Positions 1-5,450 are shown, numbered from the stretch's first letter. The stretch is 7,034 nucleotides of DNA from RGIG2041 sp045537695 (GCA_045537695.1 JAZSQB010000054.1:1-7034), one strand, 5' to 3'. Numbers and translations are program-made. The notes: a model not told the origin generated them from the letters alone.

Positions 1-1016
1 TATTCCGTGTTGTACTTGCGCTCGATTATCTGTTCTGCAAGCCATGTGTTTGATTTACGGCAAGCATAGATTTCATCAAGCAGCATGATTGTTTCGTGCT
101 TCCGGTCATAGGCCAGACGGACAAAACACGCCGGATCAACCGCAAAACCGAAGTCCTGTCCCTGATATATGTACCCTGCCGTTGCCTCTTCGTCTGTAAT
201 TGTTCGGATAGTCAGATTCGGGAACACTTCGCCGCCGCTGCCTATCGGTTCGCCCATGTATTCATGTTGATATGCTGCCGGGTTGACCTCCAACAGCCGT
301 TCGGCCTCTTCAATAAAGGCTTCGCCCAGCCATTCGGGCGGCATCTGGGTGTAGTTGGTTTTGACCGTCAAGGCGCGTTTGTCTGGTATGGCTATCAACT
401 CATTTGCCCAGTCACGGGCACTTATCGGAGGGTTAAAACTCCGAAACTGTATGAAGCCGTCACCACCACGCACACAAGACTGTATTACCGATCGAACAAA
501 GTTCTCGCCGTTCAGCTCGTTAAATTCTTCAAACCAAATGTATTTGAAGATACCACGTGGAGGCTTGATTGATTTCCGCTTGCTTGCGTCATCCAGTCCC
601 AGAAAGATTATTTTTGCGCCCGTTGGCAAGTAGGTGTACTGCATGGGTGCGATTGTGCCGCGCCATAAATGGGACACGCCCAGAGTGTCTATTGCCCACG
701 AAATCTGATTGTAAACAGAATCACGCAGCGTTCGCCCTACCTTACGGAACACAATGGCGTTGCTCAGTCCGGAGGGGTCAGACATTACGCCCTCGACGAC
801 CTCAATACCCACAAAAGAGGATTTACCAGAGCCACGACCACCGGGGAGATTATAAATGCTGTGCTGTCCGGTCTTTATATCGTCGTGTACCGGGTGATAA
901 ACCTCCGCGATGTGCTGCTTTACATCCAGATTGTCCAGCAGTCGAGCGGCTTGTCGTTTTTGCTGTTTCTGAATCTTTGCGGCTTTTACTTGCCGTCGTA
1001 GTCTGTCGTAGTACAA
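1..1016 (-). CDS. terL: Phage terminase large subunit, 3' end cut by window edge
   Basis: The motor ATPase and nuclease that drives DNA into the prohead and cuts it; it works with the small subunit encoded just upstream. I read 338 codons without a stop. Visible motifs are Walker A GGRGSGKS (residues 59-66), Walker B KYIWFEE (158-164) with the catalytic Glu, coupling motif FRSFNPP (191-197), the YQHEYMGEP signature (249-257) seen in the PBSX/Terminase_3 type, and QDFGF (287-291) with Asp288, the likely first metal-binding residue of the RNase H-like nuclease. The rest of the nuclease lies beyond the left edge. The start is a TTG at 1016: GGAGG sits 7 bases upstream, a stop lies a few codons before it in frame, and the next ATG would lose Walker A. 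It overlaps the small subunit gene by 31 bases. Confidence 0.95.
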   Translation of the reverse strand, partial: MYYDRLRRQVKAAKIQKQQKRQAARLLDNLDVKQHIAEVYHPVHDDIKTGQHSIYNLPGGRGSGKSSFVGIEVVEGVMSDPSGLSNAIVFRKVGRTLRDSVYNQISWAIDTLGVSHLWRGTIAPMQYTYLPTGAKIIFLGLDDASKRKSIKPPRGIFKYIWFEEFNELNGENFVRSVIQSCVRGGDGFIQFRSFNPPISARDWANELIAIPDKRALTVKTNYTQMPPEWLGEAFIEEAERLLEVNPAAYQHEYMGEPIGSGGEVFPNLTIRTITDEEATAGYIYQGQDFGFAVDPACFVRLAYDRKHETIMLLDEIYACRKSNTWLAEQIIERKYNTE

Positions 1017-1369
1017 ATATCGTCCTCCACATCATGCAGCTCTGAAAGAATCTCGGTAAATTCGGTATATCTCAGGCCGTACTCAAGCAGAGATCGAGCT
1101 GCGGTTACCGCGACTGCCGCGTTTATTTTCGGATCCTTTGCGACCTGAATAAGACGGACAACAGCGACTCTCATTCCCTGCTGGAGCAACTTTGTCGCTT
1201 CACCGATAAGCCCTCCGGCGGCTTTTTCATATGCCTCCACAAATTCGGGATCATGAAAATACTTGTTTAATGTTACCTCGGAAATGCCAGCCTGCTTCGC
1301 TGCTGCTTTTTTGGTTGTGGTTGACAGCAGCGCGGCTATTGCGATGCTTTGCTTTGCAGTTAGTGCCAT
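986..1369 (-). CDS. terS: Phage terminase small subunit
   Basis: A 127-aa protein that probably recognises the packaging site and loads the large subunit onto DNA. The N-terminal part (about residues 5-45) reads as a helix-turn-helix: the TTTKKAAAKQAGISEVTLNK stretch matches the first and recognition helices, followed by FHDPEFVEAYEKA, the arrangement usual in phage small terminases. The middle (about 50-105) is predicted helical and Ala/Leu-rich, as in the oligomerising core, and the C-terminus is acidic (HDVEDD). It is short beside the PBSX type but normal for the small HTH-only group. The ATG at 1369 has GGAGGTGA seven bases from GGAGG to the start. It is assigned mainly by its HTH and its position directly before the large subunit, with overlapping ends. 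Confidence 0.85.
   Translation of the reverse strand: MALTAKQSIAIAALLSTTTKKAAAKQAGISEVTLNKYFHDPEFVEAYEKAAGGLIGEATKLLQQGMRVAVVRLIQVAKDPKINAAVAVTAARSLLEYGLRYTEFTEILSELHDVEDDICTTTDYDGK
1014..1028 (-). promoter_or_regulatory. Ribosome binding site that fixes the TTG start of the large terminase
   Basis: On the - strand GGAGG (1028-1024) is followed by a 7-base spacer and TTG (1016-1014), all inside the end of the small terminase gene. An in-frame TGA lies just upstream of this site, and no ATG or GTG occurs in frame before the Walker A motif. The TTG is therefore the only sensible start. Confidence 0.8.
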
Positions 1370-1410
1370 TCGTTCACCTCCAATCCAAACAAGATATACC
1401 CCCTATTATT

Positions 1411-1438
1411 AATTAAAAAAAGCCCACAACATTTAATT
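1411..1438. repeat. Inverted repeat AATTAAA-N14-TTTAATT upstream of the small terminase
   Basis: The two perfect 7-base arms (1411-1417 and 1432-1438) are centred 21 bp apart, about two helical turns, as expected for a dimeric DNA-binding protein. It lies about 40 bases upstream of the small terminase start and just before the first + strand promoter. I see no sigma-A promoter on the - strand here, so an activator or repressor site for late genes is possible. The arms are very AT-rich, so chance is a real alternative. Confidence 0.35.
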
Positions 1439-1448
1439 TGGAAATGTA

Positions 1449-1477
1449 TTGACTTTTCTTTTGTGTCATGGTATAAT
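1449..1477 (+). promoter_or_regulatory. Strong sigma-A promoter for short RNA 1
   Basis: TTGACT (1449-1454), a 17-base spacer and TATAAT (1472-1477), with an extended -10 TGG immediately before the -10 box. The only mismatch is the last base of the -35. It points rightward, opposite to the terminase and replication genes. A GTGTCA motif (1463-1468) lies in the spacer, a sequence also found around the repressor promoters. Expected transcription start is near 1484. Confidence 0.8.
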
Positions 1478-1483
1478 AGTTGC

Positions 1484-1556
1484 GTTCATATCTGCGCTGT
1501 TTTCAGCTGTACCTCCACCGCCCTCAGAGCACCAACGCTCCGGGGGCGGCTTTTGT
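1484..1556 (+). ncRNA. Predicted short non-coding RNA 1 (about 73 nt)
   Basis: The stretch runs from the predicted start of the strong promoter at 1449-1477 to the end of a terminator hairpin. The RNA would hold a small 5' hairpin (GCUG-UUUU-CAGC, 1496-1507), a single-stranded pyrimidine-rich stretch GUACCUCCA (1509-1517), and the terminator stem. It contains no start codon with a ribosome site, so I do not read it as a peptide gene. It is antisense to the untranslated part of the leftward transcript between the 94-aa gene and the small terminase. I do not recognise the RNA family. Existence rests only on promoter plus terminator; its role is unknown. Confidence 0.6.
1518..1554 (+). terminator. 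Rho-independent terminator of short RNA 1
   Basis: CCGCCC (1518-1523) pairs perfectly with GGGCGG (1544-1549). The stem continues through a G-U and a C-G pair, an A-C mismatch, then GAGC/GCTC (1527-1530 with 1537-1540), closing a 6-base loop. Only four Ts follow (1551-1554), so termination may be incomplete. Confidence 0.7.
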
Positions 1557-1562
1557 CATTCC

Positions 1563-1591
1563 TTGACATTTCGTGTCAAAGGTGGTATAAT
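1563..1591 (+). promoter_or_regulatory. Perfect consensus sigma-A promoter for short RNA 2
   Basis: TTGACA (1563-1568), exactly 17 bases, TATAAT (1586-1591), and an extended -10 TGG (1583-1585): a full consensus match. The -35 is one arm of a perfect inverted repeat TTGACA-N5-TGTCAA (1563-1579), which could be an operator that hides the -35 when bound. Predicted start of transcription is the A near 1598. Direction is rightward, against the flanking genes. Confidence 0.85.
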
Positions 1592-1597
1592 AAAATC

Positions 1598-1655
1598 AAT
1601 CGTTCTTCTCATGCCGTTGCGAAGTCTGCATCACTTCGCGGCGGCTTTTTCTTTT
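1598..1655 (+). ncRNA. Predicted short non-coding RNA 2 (about 58 nt)
   Basis: From the predicted start after the consensus promoter to the T-tract, the RNA would be a 15-nt pyrimidine-rich 5' tail (AUCGUUCUUCUC region) followed almost entirely by a 12-bp terminator stem. An AUG at 1611 has no ribosome site and opens a frame that simply runs through the terminator, so it is not taken as a gene. It ends about ten bases before the 3' end of the convergent 94-aa gene, so it is antisense to the 3' untranslated region of that message. No known family recognised. Confidence 0.6.
1613..1655 (+). terminator. Strong Rho-independent terminator of short RNA 2
   Basis: A 12-pair stem, positions 1613-1624 with 1634-1645 (ten Watson-Crick pairs and two G-U pairs), closes a 9-base loop and is followed by TTTTTCTTTT (1646-1655). 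The tract is on the + strand only; the - strand has no T-run after the stem, so it is not a terminator for the leftward operon. Confidence 0.85.
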
Positions 1656-1664
1656 CCCGTTAAA

Positions 1665-1949
1665 TTAAAACGGGAGTTCGTTGCCGTTGGATTTCCCGTT
1701 CATAAATTCCTCGTCTGTGCTCATTTTCTCGACATACCGTTTCAGGCATTCGTGTTCATAAACAACAGAATCGTAAAGGTTGTCGAGCTCGTCAAAATCA
1801 CTCGGATTATGGAGAAAATCCACGCGACACATATTTGCCCGAAGCGCTGTTCTTAATCGCTCGTGATAATCAAGCATTATTTCCGCTTCGGCTTCGTTTT
1901 CTGGCGGACAAAAACTCGGTGCGTACTTGAAAGGATAAATGTCTATCAT
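1665..1949 (-). CDS. Hypothetical 94-aa acidic phage protein
   Basis: I do not recognise a family. The protein is rich in Asp and Glu, with a mixed N-terminus (MIDIYPFKYAPSFCPP), a probable helix with NEAEAEIMLDYHERL (about 18-32), then LDNLYDSVVYEHECLKRYVE (about 55-75), also likely helical. No membrane segment, signal peptide or metal cluster is evident; three scattered Cys do not form a motif. The start ATG at 1949 is preceded by GGAG with a 5-base gap, a modest ribosome site. It lies between the 52-aa gene and the non-coding RNA region. Its last codons fall in a small hairpin (CCCGTT, 1656-1661, with AACGGG, 1669-1674). Position just before the packaging genes suggests a late-early boundary or regulatory role, but nothing in the sequence shows one. 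Confidence 0.75.
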   Translation of the reverse strand: MIDIYPFKYAPSFCPPENEAEAEIMLDYHERLRTALRANMCRVDFLHNPSDFDELDNLYDSVVYEHECLKRYVEKMSTDEEFMNGKSNGNELPF

Positions 1950-2025
1950 AAAAACTCCAATCTGATAGTAAGTATTACTTTTTTTTATTACACCGCTTCT
2001 TTGCCTTTCCTCCTTGTGTTGCCGG

Positions 2026-2184
2026 TTACTTCCCGGCTGCTTCTTCTCTGGCCTTGCGCTCTTCCATCATGGTTCTAATTTCCCACACATCTTGCGAAAG
2101 CCCTCTGAGGGAATCCGCTATGCTCTCAAGTGCGGCAATCTGCCGGGCTTCCAGCTCTGCATTTACAGCGTTCAGCATGCTCAT
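2026..2184 (-). CDS. Small 52-aa helical protein of unknown function
   Basis: A gene missed by simple length cut-offs. ATG at 2184 follows a full AAAGGAGG ribosome site (2201-2194) with 9 bases between; a second ATG two codons later (2178) is a less well placed alternative. The product begins MSMLNAVNAELEARQIAAL, contains SIADSLRGLSQDVWEIRTMM and ends MEERKAREEAAGK, so it is almost entirely helix-forming with regularly spaced Leu/Ile/Val/Met and a charged tail. A short coiled coil is likely. Such small proteins are common in phage early regions but I cannot assign a function. It sits between the replication gene and the 94-aa gene in the same direction, probably in the same transcript. A longer overlapping reading frame in another phase (2126-2314) lacks a ribosome site and is not real. 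Confidence 0.75.
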   Translation of the reverse strand: MSMLNAVNAELEARQIAALESIADSLRGLSQDVWEIRTMMEERKAREEAAGK

Positions 2185-2300
2185 AGTGTTGCGCCTCCTT
2201 TCTGGTGTATTTTATTAACGGGTGTATGTTCCAGCGTATGCTGTTGGAGATTTTACATCCGTAAATATTGGCATAGTTATGCGATATAATGACTTTTAGG

Positions 2301-2477
2301 GTGCAAAAGTACAAAAGTGTTGTTTGCTCTCTTTTTTTATATATGCGTATATATCTTACAGCGCATATTTTTATTACTTAAAGAATAAATAATAAAATAC
2401 ACTTTTACACCTAACAGACTGTTAATTGGCTTTGTTATGCGGTTTTCTTCGGGCGTAAAATTAAGTGCAAAGGTACA
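2301..2477. repeat. Three copies of a 13-base element, GTGYAAARGTRYA
   Basis: GTGCAAAAGTACA at 2301-2313 (+), GTGCAAAGGTACA at 2465-2477 (+), and GTGTAAAAGTGTA at 2410-2398 (-). The two + copies differ at one base; the - copy differs from the first at two. The first copy is followed directly by a partial repeat, AAAAGTG. They bracket the AT-rich core in both orientations. Possible meanings are iteron-like binding sites for the replication protein, operators, or promoter elements read on the - strand. Confidence 0.5.
2341..2368. repeat. Inverted repeat ATATGCG-N14-CGCATAT
   Basis: Perfect 7-base arms at 2341-2347 and 2362-2368 with centres 21 bp apart, in the AT-rich core. The + strand has TTTTATT shortly after, but the stem is short and the loop long, so I favour a protein-binding site over a terminator. 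The geometry equals that of the repeat at 1411-1438, although the arm sequences differ. Confidence 0.4.
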
Positions 2478-2490
2478 TTATGCCCTAAAA

Positions 2491-4923
2491 TCAACCAACG
2501 AACGAGGAATTATATCCGACTGCCGAATCATACCCGTACACGCGTGCATATTCTTCTTTACATTCCCGTGTAATCGTAAAGGCTTTGTAATATTTGGTAC
2601 CGTTTACTGTTACGATCTCTCCCCATCCTTTAGCCTCTATCGCGTCAAAGAAATCGTGTTTTGTGCCTTGAAAACTGCTTTTTGTGTTGTCTTTGCACCA
2701 CTCAAGGAACACGCGCCACAACACCGGACGGCTGCATTTGTCATATCCTTTGCCTTGACGGGGAATACAGCATTCATCAATAAAACCGAGAATAGGATCA
2801 TTTTTGACTTTGTATCGGTCGAGTTCTGCGCGGTTTTTTGGCTGCACAGAGTATTTGTACCCTCTGTCGATTACTCCGCGCAGGGCTTGAATAGCCTTTG
2901 CGACAATGTATTCTTTCTCTGCAATCAGCTTTTCGAACAGTTGAGGATCACGATACACAATACCATCAAAAGCGGGTGTATCATTTGAATATGTTTCGCC
3001 CACAGTGCGAATAACACAAATTCTGTCGTACACCCATGAGCCATGATCGCCACCAAACTGTGGGAGTTCATTCATTGAGAACCAGAGCAAGCCGCGATAC
3101 TTAAAGCTGAATAACTGCTTGCCTTTAAATTCCGCATGAACGGAATCGCCGCCGGTTAGCTTCTTGAAGTTTGCGAGTTCGTCAATTTTTGTAAAACTCA
3201 TGTCAGAGCAGCCGCCCAGCCGCTTATTGTAAAGTGTCGCAAGGCCGAATCTGGTTTCAATTCCCTGCAGATCAATCGGTACTGAGTTTTCCGCGCCGAC
3301 AAGATAATTACCCAATGAGCGCATCAGCGATTTTCCGGTGTTGCCGGGTCCATCATGGAACAGAGCCATTTTCATGCGACTTGCGTCCACATTACTTATA
3401 CCCACGCCGAGAAATTCCATTTGCAGCCGGATTTGCGCAGCGTCGCCGCCCAACTGGTGAGAAATAAAGCGGTCAAAAGTACCGTTATTCGTGCATTCTT
3501 CGATCGGCTTGTAAGAACTTGCAATCTGAATCGTGGTAAGAATGTCGGGGGAATGTGGATGCAGCTCCATCGTGTCAAGATGCAGTAAGCCGTTCTGAAA
3601 ATTGATTATGTTTTCGTCTGTGTTTAGCTTCTCGATGTCCATTATGTGGGGATCGTCGGCTGTCGTTATGATATCCTCATAGACATTATTTACGACACGG
3701 GGGTGATACGCCTCTCTGGGTACAAACCGTTTAATTTCGCCCTTAAATTCTTCTGGTGACACCAAACGGTAAACGCCGTTTTTGTACACAAGAATATCGC
3801 GAGATCCTCTCGCTCCGTCACGGGCAAAGATGTACCGCAAATTTTCGCGGATATGGTCAGCTAATTTCGGACAATCAACGCGCTTGTTTCCTTTACCGTC
3901 GGTATACACCCACTCCATTGTGTCCGTTTTTGCCTCCGGATTTTTGCTCTGGCTTTCGCTTTCAGGTTCTCGATGCTGCATAATGTCCTTTCTGGGTTCG
4001 TATACGGCAGTACAATCACGAATCGCTGTTGCAATGGTTGCTTGTCCGTATGTTCTGCCGTCTGAGTAGTGCCGTTCGTCCCATTTTGAGCGCATAAGCC
4101 CGGATAGTCTGAAAAGTCTGTCTATCTGCGCAGCGTCCTTTTGTGTCCAGAAAGCAAGGATATTGCACAGCGACATATCAGCTGCCGAACGATCACCAAA
4201 GTCCGCTATATTGCCGTTCCACAATCTGTTGAACAAATCGGCGTTCCTGCTTTTTCTGATTTTGTCTATCAGTTCGCTATCGGAAAGAGAAACGGGAGTA
4301 TAGTTTTGTGTGGTTGCTACCGGTTCCGATTTCTTTTTCCTATCGGCGTATCTCTGGGCGATAGCGCACATTATGTCGGCGCGCTCTTCCGCTGTCTGTT
4401 TGTCGCCGTAAATGTCTCCGGTGATGGTGAAATATCGTCCGCTGGTATACATTTCCAACTCAGGGCATTTTTGCCGTCCCTCACTATCTGTGCGAACGAT
4501 GCTGTTCTGTGACAACGGGAATTTGTGTCCTGCCAGCTTTATGACAGGATCCACACGGACAATGCAGTGCAGACCATAGCCTGAAGGGGAGCGTTCGGTA
4601 TATGTAGCAAGCTCGTTAATTATAGCCAGCGCATCCGGGGCTATCTCTCCGGTGACGGGGTCAAGCACGGTATCGAGGTCAGCTCCCGCCCATCCGTCGC
4701 CCAGAACAAAGCCAATACCCTCAATCTGCGCGGTTGTCTCGCCTTTGTTGTATGTAGCCATTTTACCGATACAGTTTACAGCTTCCGAAAGCGTCCCCCA
4801 TGTTGACGGGGTTGTACTCTGAGCGCCTTTCAGAGTGCGAGGGTTAATCGGTGTTTTGTCTGCGCACCGTCCGACCCATCGCCTTACCTGTCGCATTTCA
4901 ACGGGAATATGTTCGATGTTCAA
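2491..4923 (-). CDS. Primase-polymerase fused to D5-type SF3 helicase (replication initiator)
   Basis: An 810-aa fusion that likely both primes and unwinds DNA at the element's origin. The N-terminal part (about 1-190) looks like an archaeo-eukaryotic primase-polymerase: DLD at 82-84 is the metal-binding DxD, SGYGLH at 114-119 gives the catalytic His119, and SGRYFTITG at 161-169 is the third motif. A linker (about 195-340) follows, then a D5_N-like region (about 350-480) and the SF3 helicase: Walker A GPGNTGKS (525-532), KKLTGGD (587-593), motif C SMNELP (616-621), and Arg634 or Arg639 as possible arginine fingers. The C-terminus (about 705-785) resembles the winged-helix tail of D5 proteins. 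The start is TTG at 4923, with GAGGTG just upstream. It is the only replication gene present; no separate helicase, loader, polymerase or SSB is seen. Confidence 0.92.
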   Translation of the reverse strand: MNIEHIPVEMRQVRRWVGRCADKTPINPRTLKGAQSTTPSTWGTLSEAVNCIGKMATYNKGETTAQIEGIGFVLGDGWAGADLDTVLDPVTGEIAPDALAIINELATYTERSPSGYGLHCIVRVDPVIKLAGHKFPLSQNSIVRTDSEGRQKCPELEMYTSGRYFTITGDIYGDKQTAEERADIMCAIAQRYADRKKKSEPVATTQNYTPVSLSDSELIDKIRKSRNADLFNRLWNGNIADFGDRSAADMSLCNILAFWTQKDAAQIDRLFRLSGLMRSKWDERHYSDGRTYGQATIATAIRDCTAVYEPRKDIMQHREPESESQSKNPEAKTDTMEWVYTDGKGNKRVDCPKLADHIRENLRYIFARDGARGSRDILVYKNGVYRLVSPEEFKGEIKRFVPREAYHPRVVNNVYEDIITTADDPHIMDIEKLNTDENIINFQNGLLHLDTMELHPHSPDILTTIQIASSYKPIEECTNNGTFDRFISHQLGGDAAQIRLQMEFLGVGISNVDASRMKMALFHDGPGNTGKSLMRSLGNYLVGAENSVPIDLQGIETRFGLATLYNKRLGGCSDMSFTKIDELANFKKLTGGDSVHAEFKGKQLFSFKYRGLLWFSMNELPQFGGDHGSWVYDRICVIRTVGETYSNDTPAFDGIVYRDPQLFEKLIAEKEYIVAKAIQALRGVIDRGYKYSVQPKNRAELDRYKVKNDPILGFIDECCIPRQGKGYDKCSRPVLWRVFLEWCKDNTKSSFQGTKHDFFDAIEAKGWGEIVTVNGTKYYKAFTITRECKEEYARVYGYDSAVGYNSSFVG

Positions 4924-4934
4924 TTAACCACCTC
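4921..4934 (-). promoter_or_regulatory. Ribosome binding site overlapping the upstream stop, TTG start of the primase-helicase
   Basis: GAGGTGG (4934-4928) lies 4 bases before TTG (4923-4921), and the TGA stop of the 76-aa gene (4935-4933) is built into this site. Translation of the primase-helicase is therefore probably coupled to, and dosed by, the excisionase-like gene. Confidence 0.65.
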
Positions 4935-5163
4935 ACAAAATGCGCCGGATAGTCCCGTAGCCGTCATTTACCGGCTGATCGTTGCCGTCCTCAAGGAACT
5001 GACAGAACCGCTCATAAGAGAAAAAACGGCGGTTTCCTGCGTGTACGGACGGAATGCAACCGGAGCGAAGCAGACATTTGATAGCGTTTCGGGTCAAGCT
5101 GGTTTCGGGGTTCTCTCTTACATACTTTTCGGCTACATCTGCGCCGACCATCATAGTTGCCAT
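4933..5163 (-). CDS. Excisionase/AlpA-like winged-helix DNA-binding protein
   Basis: A 76-aa protein with the layout of the MerR-like HTH of excisionases and AlpA activators. VGADVAEKYV (about 6-15) stands for the first helix, followed by SLTRNAIKCLLRSGCIPSVH (22-41), where the 'rsG.IP' turn is typical, then GNRRFFSYERFCQFLEDG, the wing and following helix. It ends YGTIRRIL, a tail I associate with clostridial phage proteins of this kind. Likely roles are bending DNA at the attachment site with the integrase, or activating element genes. ATG at 5163 overlaps the TAA of the 66-aa gene (TAATG), with AGGAGGTGA upstream. It is encoded in the early operon, away from the integrase, so it would be made only after derepression, as expected for an excisionase. 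Confidence 0.75.
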   Translation of the reverse strand: MATMMVGADVAEKYVRENPETSLTRNAIKCLLRSGCIPSVHAGNRRFFSYERFCQFLEDGNDQPVNDGYGTIRRIL

Positions 5164-5363
5164 TAGCTCACCTCCTGCGAAATCGCTTCGATAGCTGCAA
5201 GGATCCGCTTCCGCTTTTCCTCCGGCAGCTCATAACGAAGCCACCGAGTCAATGTCGGCTCGCTTATCCCCAGATAATCGCATATTTCCCAATGACGAAC
5301 ATCCGCGACAAGCGCAGCTTTTCGGATATCATTGTTAGGGAGATTTTGCCTTGTTCTTGCCAT
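5163..5363 (-). CDS. Small Cro-like helix-turn-helix regulator
   Basis: A 66-aa protein and the first gene of the leftward operon, opposite the repressor: the position of Cro. Residues 12-42 form the HTH (DIRKAALVADVRHWEICDYL then GISEPTLTRWL, with the second part as recognition helix), and LPEEKRKRILAAIEAI forms a closing helix. I recognise the pattern 'iwkIAd.LGISEpTltR.LR.ELpeE' from small clostridial phage regulators. It probably binds the same control region and tunes early expression or the lysogeny decision; this role is inferred from place and fold. The ATG at 5363 has AAGGAGGT close upstream. The stop codon shares its last base with the next start, so the two HTH proteins are translationally coupled. 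Confidence 0.75.
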   Translation of the reverse strand: MARTRQNLPNNDIRKAALVADVRHWEICDYLGISEPTLTRWLRYELPEEKRKRILAAIEAISQEVS

Positions 5364-5420
5364 TTTGATACCTCCTTAAATTAGTTGTTGAAAATCAAAG
5401 CAGTGTGTGGTATGATTTTA

Positions 5421-5450
5421 TTGACATAATAATTATACGCCATTTTTAAT
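5421..5450 (+). promoter_or_regulatory. Probable rightward promoter for repressor and integrase
   Basis: TTGACA (5421-5426), an 18-base spacer, TTTAAT (5445-5450), start near 5457. It overlaps the leftward promoter face to face, so the two could not be occupied by polymerase at once: a simple switch. The -10 is imperfect, and no better candidate lies closer to the gene. Confidence 0.5.

Larger units (their letters stand above)
2185..2490. other. AT-rich intergenic region with repeats, possible origin or control region
   Basis: About 300 bases between the primase-helicase stop and the 52-aa gene hold no convincing gene on either strand. The core (about 2320-2400) is strongly AT-rich. It is flanked by copies of a GTGCAAAAGTACA-type element and contains a 7-base inverted repeat. 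Lying next to the replication protein gene, it is a candidate replication origin or a transcription control region. An 18-codon frame starting at an ATG near 2270 on the - strand has no ribosome site and is not called. Confidence 0.45.

Noticed and set aside
850..1035. A 61-aa - strand frame starting MMWRTIF
   Set aside because: It lies in the third phase across the terS/terL junction; the terL frame carries all terminase motifs through the same bases.
96..1045. Several + strand frames of 92-158 aa over the terminase gene
   Set aside because: Antisense to a frame with complete terminase motifs; Cys/Arg-rich translations without ribosome sites.
1656..1674. Hairpin CCCGTT/AACGGG across the end of the 94-aa gene as a terminator
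   Set aside because: No T-tract after it on either strand in the right direction and only six pairs.
1611..1700. A possible peptide starting at the ATG in short RNA 2
   Set aside because: No ribosome site, and the frame runs through the terminator stem and beyond the expected RNA end.
2009..2015. An AAGGAGG on the - strand just after the 52-aa stop
   Set aside because: No start codon with an open frame follows within a useful distance (only GTG directly followed by TAA), so no gene is served; perhaps a remnant of a lost small gene.
2126..2314. A 62-aa - strand frame overlapping the 52-aa gene
   Set aside because: No ribosome site at its start, Cys/His-rich unlikely composition, and the overlapping 52-aa frame has a perfect ribosome site.
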